DNA of 42,497 nt, from the NCBI GenBank assembly GCA_035646535.1, contig DASRPD010000063.1, positions 1 to 42,497 of the forward strand. The letters are read 5' to 3'. Each line of letters starts with the position of its first letter. Positions within the stretch are counted from its first letter, which is position 1. The notes beneath the pieces were generated by a model that made no database searches, was not told the origin of the DNA, and worked only from the letters and a program-made list of their open reading frames with translations. Below, piece by piece: positions 40,514 through 42,497 of this stretch. A program made the position numbers and the translations under genes. This DNA is from DASRPD01 sp035646535 (lineage in GTDB: Bacteria > Actinomycetota > Acidimicrobiia > IMCC26256 > JANYLB01).

Positions 40514-40945
40514 CTAGCGCGTTTCGGGATCAGCAGGCGAGGAGGGCGAGGCCTCGGGCGAGGTCGGTGGTGGCGAGGTCGGTGGTGGCGAGGTCGGTGG
40601 TGGCGGCTGATCGTCCGCGAGTGGCGGAGCGGCGGCATCCGGGCCGGCGGGGGCCTCGGCCACCTCCGTCTCGGGCTTCGGGGCTCCCTCCACGGCCGAC
40701 GCGGTCACGTCGAGCACCTCGCCGGGTAGGGCCGGGTCGGAGGTCGGGTCGGGCTGGTTCGTGCCCTCGCTCATGACGCTGTGCATGGCGTCGTCGACCT
40801 CGCGGCGGAGGTGGTGCTGCACCCGCCGGAATTCGGCCATGCCCTTGCCGACCTGGCGCGCGATGTCCGGCAGCTTGTTCGGCCCGAAGACGAGCAGAGC
40901 AACGAGGAGGATGACCAGGATCTCGAGGGGCCCGAGCGAGGGCAC
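40514..40945 (-). CDS. tatA: Sec-independent protein translocase TatA/TatB
   Basis: 143 residues. An N-terminal membrane helix (SLGPLEILVILLVALLVFGP), the hinge FGPNKLPD and an amphipathic helix (IARQVGKGMAEFRRVQHHLR) are typical of TatA/TatB. The long tail is acidic, then Pro-rich with PPPTS repeated from a threefold exact 15-bp DNA repeat (40561-40605). GTG 40945 follows AAGGAG. TatA and TatB cannot be told apart with certainty; the length leans to TatB, but the family's single-component form is possible. First gene of the tatA-tatC-membrane protein-helY run. Confidence 0.92.
   Translation of the reverse strand: MPSLGPLEILVILLVALLVFGPNKLPDIARQVGKGMAEFRRVQHHLRREVDDAMHSVMSEGTNQPDPTSDPALPGEVLDVTASAVEGAPKPETEVAEAPAGPDAAAPPLADDQPPPPTSPPPTSPPPTSPEASPSSPADPETR
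40561..40605. repeat. Exact 15-bp tandem repeat, three copies
   Basis: AGGTCGGTGGTGGCG occurs three times in a row within the tatA tail and encodes PPPTS repeats on the minus strand. In-frame length changes are expected; no regulatory role is implied. Confidence 0.9.
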
Positions 40946-41044
40946 GGAACGCTCCTTTCGACCGCCGGTTGACGGGCCCATCGTAGCTCCCGGCGCCTCG
41001 GTCGCCGCCTCGGTCGCCGCGTCGACCTTGGGCGAGCGGGAGCG

Positions 41045-41266
41045 TCAGCTCCGCTGGTTGGTCTGGAGATTGGCCCGCTCGATCCGGGCTCGCGTCGCGT
41101 CGGTTTCGACCCGCAACGCTGCGACCCGAGGCCCGATCGCGTCCCGGAACTCGCGAAAGGACTCGATGGCGGGCCCGACGCCGTCGTGGACTCGTCGAGC
41201 GGCAACCAACACGATGGCTCCGCCACCGACGACGGCGAGGATCACGAATATCCACAGGAGCGACAT
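41045..41266 (-). CDS. Small single-pass membrane protein
   Basis: 73 residues: MSLLWIFVILAVVGGGAIVL forms one membrane helix near the N-terminus, and the remainder is a charged helix (VGPAIESFREFRDAIGPRVA, RVETDATRARIERAN) likely to be a coiled coil inside the cell. No known family. ATG 41266 is supported by a TAGGGT hexamer 8 nt upstream that overlaps the stop of the previous gene. It lies about 100 bases before tatA on the same strand and could be read together with it. Confidence 0.7.
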   Translation of the reverse strand: MSLLWIFVILAVVGGGAIVLVAARRVHDGVGPAIESFREFRDAIGPRVAALRVETDATRARIERANLQTNQRS

Positions 41267-41274
41267 CGGCACCG

Positions 41275-41280
41275 ACCCTA
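41275..41280 (-). promoter_or_regulatory. -10 hexamer TAGGGT before small membrane gene
   Basis: TAGGGT on the minus strand overlaps the upstream gene's stop codon and lies 8 nt before ATG 41266; no Shine-Dalgarno is present. Confidence 0.45.
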
Positions 41281-41622
41281 CCGGGAGGCCCCGCGGCGAA
41301 CCAGCGCGGCGATCTCGCCGAACCATGCGTCACCGGCGAGCAACTGGTGGAAATCCAACAGGTCATCGGGAGCGATCGGTGGGCCAGCGTAGCGGTGCTC
41401 GGCCAGCTCGGCCGGGAGGCGCCAGACCTGCATGCGGACCCCTGACGACACCAACAGGTCCACGATGCGTCGACTGGCTTCCTTGGCGACCGCGTGCTCG
41501 CACGACGGGCACCGGAAGCAGTAGGAGCCGGACTCGTCGTCCGAGCACACCCGCACGACGAGATCAGTCGCTCGTAGCTGCACGTCGCCGCAGCTCGGAC
41601 AGTTGGCTCGGATGCTGGTCAC
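41278..41622 (-). CDS. Zinc-ribbon protein, unknown function
   Basis: 114 residues. Two CxxC pairs, CPSCGDVQL (near 9) and CFRCPSCEHAV (near 35), with a further Cys at CSDDESG, form a zinc ribbon. The rest has DLLVSSGVRMQVWRLPAEL and APDDLLDFHQLLAGDAWFGE. GTG 41622 follows GGAGGG. It lies just before the small membrane gene on the same strand. The role may be nucleic-acid or protein binding; not recognised further. Confidence 0.72.
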   Translation of the reverse strand: MTSIRANCPSCGDVQLRATDLVVRVCSDDESGSYCFRCPSCEHAVAKEASRRIVDLLVSSGVRMQVWRLPAELAEHRYAGPPIAPDDLLDFHQLLAGDAWFGEIAALVRRGASR

Positions 41623-41785
41623 GTCAGGTGCCCTCCCTCTTCTCCGTTGGGCATGCCATCGACACGCCTGCGGGCTTGCTTGAGAGATGATCGGGACTGG
41701 ATATCGCATGATTCGTCAGCCCCGGTCTCTGGTCACGGGGTCGATTCGGACAGGATTCGGCCGCGAACTCTGCCACGATCAAGCC

Positions 41786-42487
41786 ATGAGCCTGCCGTCC
41801 GACGTGATCACGTTCGCCCACCGTGGCGCCCGCAGTGAGGAGCGGGAGAACACGCCGGCTGCCTTCGAACGGGCGTTGGAGCGCGGTGCACGGGGTCTCG
41901 AGTCCGACGCGTGGCTCTCCTCCGACGGAGAGGTGGTCCTCGTCCACGACGAGGTGAGCCGGCACGGCTTGCGTCGGGTCCACGTCGGCCGTTCCGGAGC
42001 GGCGCGGCTGGCCACGTTCGGCATCCCGCGACTTGCCGACCTCTACGAGGAGCTCGGCACCGACTACGAGCTGTCCATCGACGTCAAGACCCGCGACGCC
42101 GCGCGACCCATGATCGACGTGGCCGAGTCCTTCGGTGCGGCCCGTCGGCTCTGGCTGTGCACCCCGAGCCTCTCGCTGCTCGGCGAGCTCAGGAAGGATG
42201 AGGTGCGGTGCCACCTCGTGCACTCACAGCGGCGCCGAGCCATCGACCGGCCCCTCGAACGGCACGCGGCTGACCTCGCCGACCTCGGGATCGATGCGAT
42301 GAACATGCACCACACCGAGTGGTCGACGGGGCTCGTCAGCTTGTTCCACCGCTTCGACGTCGCCGCGTTCGCCTGGGACGTCCAGGAGGTCCGCCACATC
42401 CGCACGGTGCTGTCGATGGGCCTCGACGCGCTCTACTCGGACCACGTCGACCGCATGGTCGCCACCGTTGCAGAGTGGAGCGGCTGA
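41786..42487 (+). CDS. Glycerophosphodiester phosphodiesterase
   Basis: 233 residues. It hydrolyses glycerophosphodiesters to glycerol-3-phosphate and an alcohol. The GDPD core is present: TFAHRGARSEERENTPAAFE (H12-R13), GLESDAWLSSDGEVVLVHDE with the catalytic E and D residues and VHD, then SIDVKT, and a C-terminal AWDVQEVRHIRTVLSMGLDALYSDHVD. There is no signal peptide, so it is cytosolic. A CACGAT sequence lies 6 nt before the ATG, a weak match to the leaderless hexamer. It diverges from the zinc-ribbon gene and is alone on the plus strand at the right end. Confidence 0.88.
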   Translation: MSLPSDVITFAHRGARSEERENTPAAFERALERGARGLESDAWLSSDGEVVLVHDEVSRHGLRRVHVGRSGAARLATFGIPRLADLYEELGTDYELSIDVKTRDAARPMIDVAESFGAARRLWLCTPSLSLLGELRKDEVRCHLVHSQRRRAIDRPLERHAADLADLGIDAMNMHHTEWSTGLVSLFHRFDVAAFAWDVQEVRHIRTVLSMGLDALYSDHVDRMVATVAEWSG

Positions 42488-42497
42488 ACGGCTACCC

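Overview
This window is a chromosomal stretch of a high-GC Gram-positive bacterium, most likely an actinobacterium and probably of the class Acidimicrobiia. That placement is inferred. It rests on high G+C at third codon positions, frequent GTG starts, many TANNNT hexamers 6-9 nt upstream of start codons that lack a Shine-Dalgarno (leaderless transcription), and two gene neighbourhoods that mirror mycobacterial synteny: gcvH-garA-ftsR-DUF151-merR-gcvP, and helY-tatC-tatA. I see no rRNA, complete tRNA, CRISPR array, insertion sequence or recognisable prophage.

Layout. (1) 1-1540 is a decayed zone: a lipoprotein gene broken by a frameshift, a 5'-truncated CDS tail and a tRNA-like fragment. (2) 1.5-6.1 kb holds a membrane HD-GYP protein, a membrane-anchored cupredoxin, and an MMPL/RND-type transporter carrying both a nonsense codon and a frameshift. 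(3) 6.1-12.7 kb holds a GH38 alpha-mannosidase, a divergent gamma-glutamyltransferase and an AftB-like GT-C membrane glycosyltransferase. (4) 12.7-15.8 kb is a translationally coupled coxD-coxE-xdhC-xdhC set that matures molybdenum hydroxylases; the enzyme itself is not in the window. (5) 15.9-19.3 kb holds a Dabb-domain protein, a CDP-alcohol phosphatidyltransferase and a sugar-nucleotidyltransferase/phosphomannomutase-like fusion whose mutase half looks inactive.

(6) 19.3-28.7 kb is the glycine cleavage region: gcvH, a GarA-like FHA protein with an N-terminal zinc ribbon, MerR regulator ftsR, hpt, a DUF151 nuclease, a K+ channel with RCK domains, a second MerR regulator, a PD-(D/E)XK-like protein, gcvT, a tandem glycine riboswitch and full-length gcvP. 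The P, T and H proteins for glycine cleavage are present, and P-protein synthesis is predicted to be glycine-controlled.

(7) 28.7-31.1 kb is the most unusual part: a long palindrome sharing 21 nt with a hairpin near 3.1 kb, a XerCD/dif-like 11-6-11 site, a terminator, a secreted protein gene of visibly lower GC, a 40-residue Cys-rich leaderless gene, and two paralogous small genes separated by overlapping palindromes. (8) 31.1-34.2 kb is a minus-strand operon: DUF4193 zinc protein, apolipoprotein N-acyltransferase (lnt), a conserved actinobacterial protein and a GNAT acetyltransferase. (9) 34.2-41.7 kb, minus strand, holds a tandem ThyX-like protein with its signature split over two halves, then tatA-tatC-membrane protein-helY and a lipid-kinase-like protein, plus small zinc-ribbon and membrane proteins. 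(10) The window ends with a plus-strand glycerophosphodiester phosphodiesterase.

Start codons were chosen from overlaps, Shine-Dalgarno sites, -10 hexamers and family alignments recalled from memory; no database search was run.
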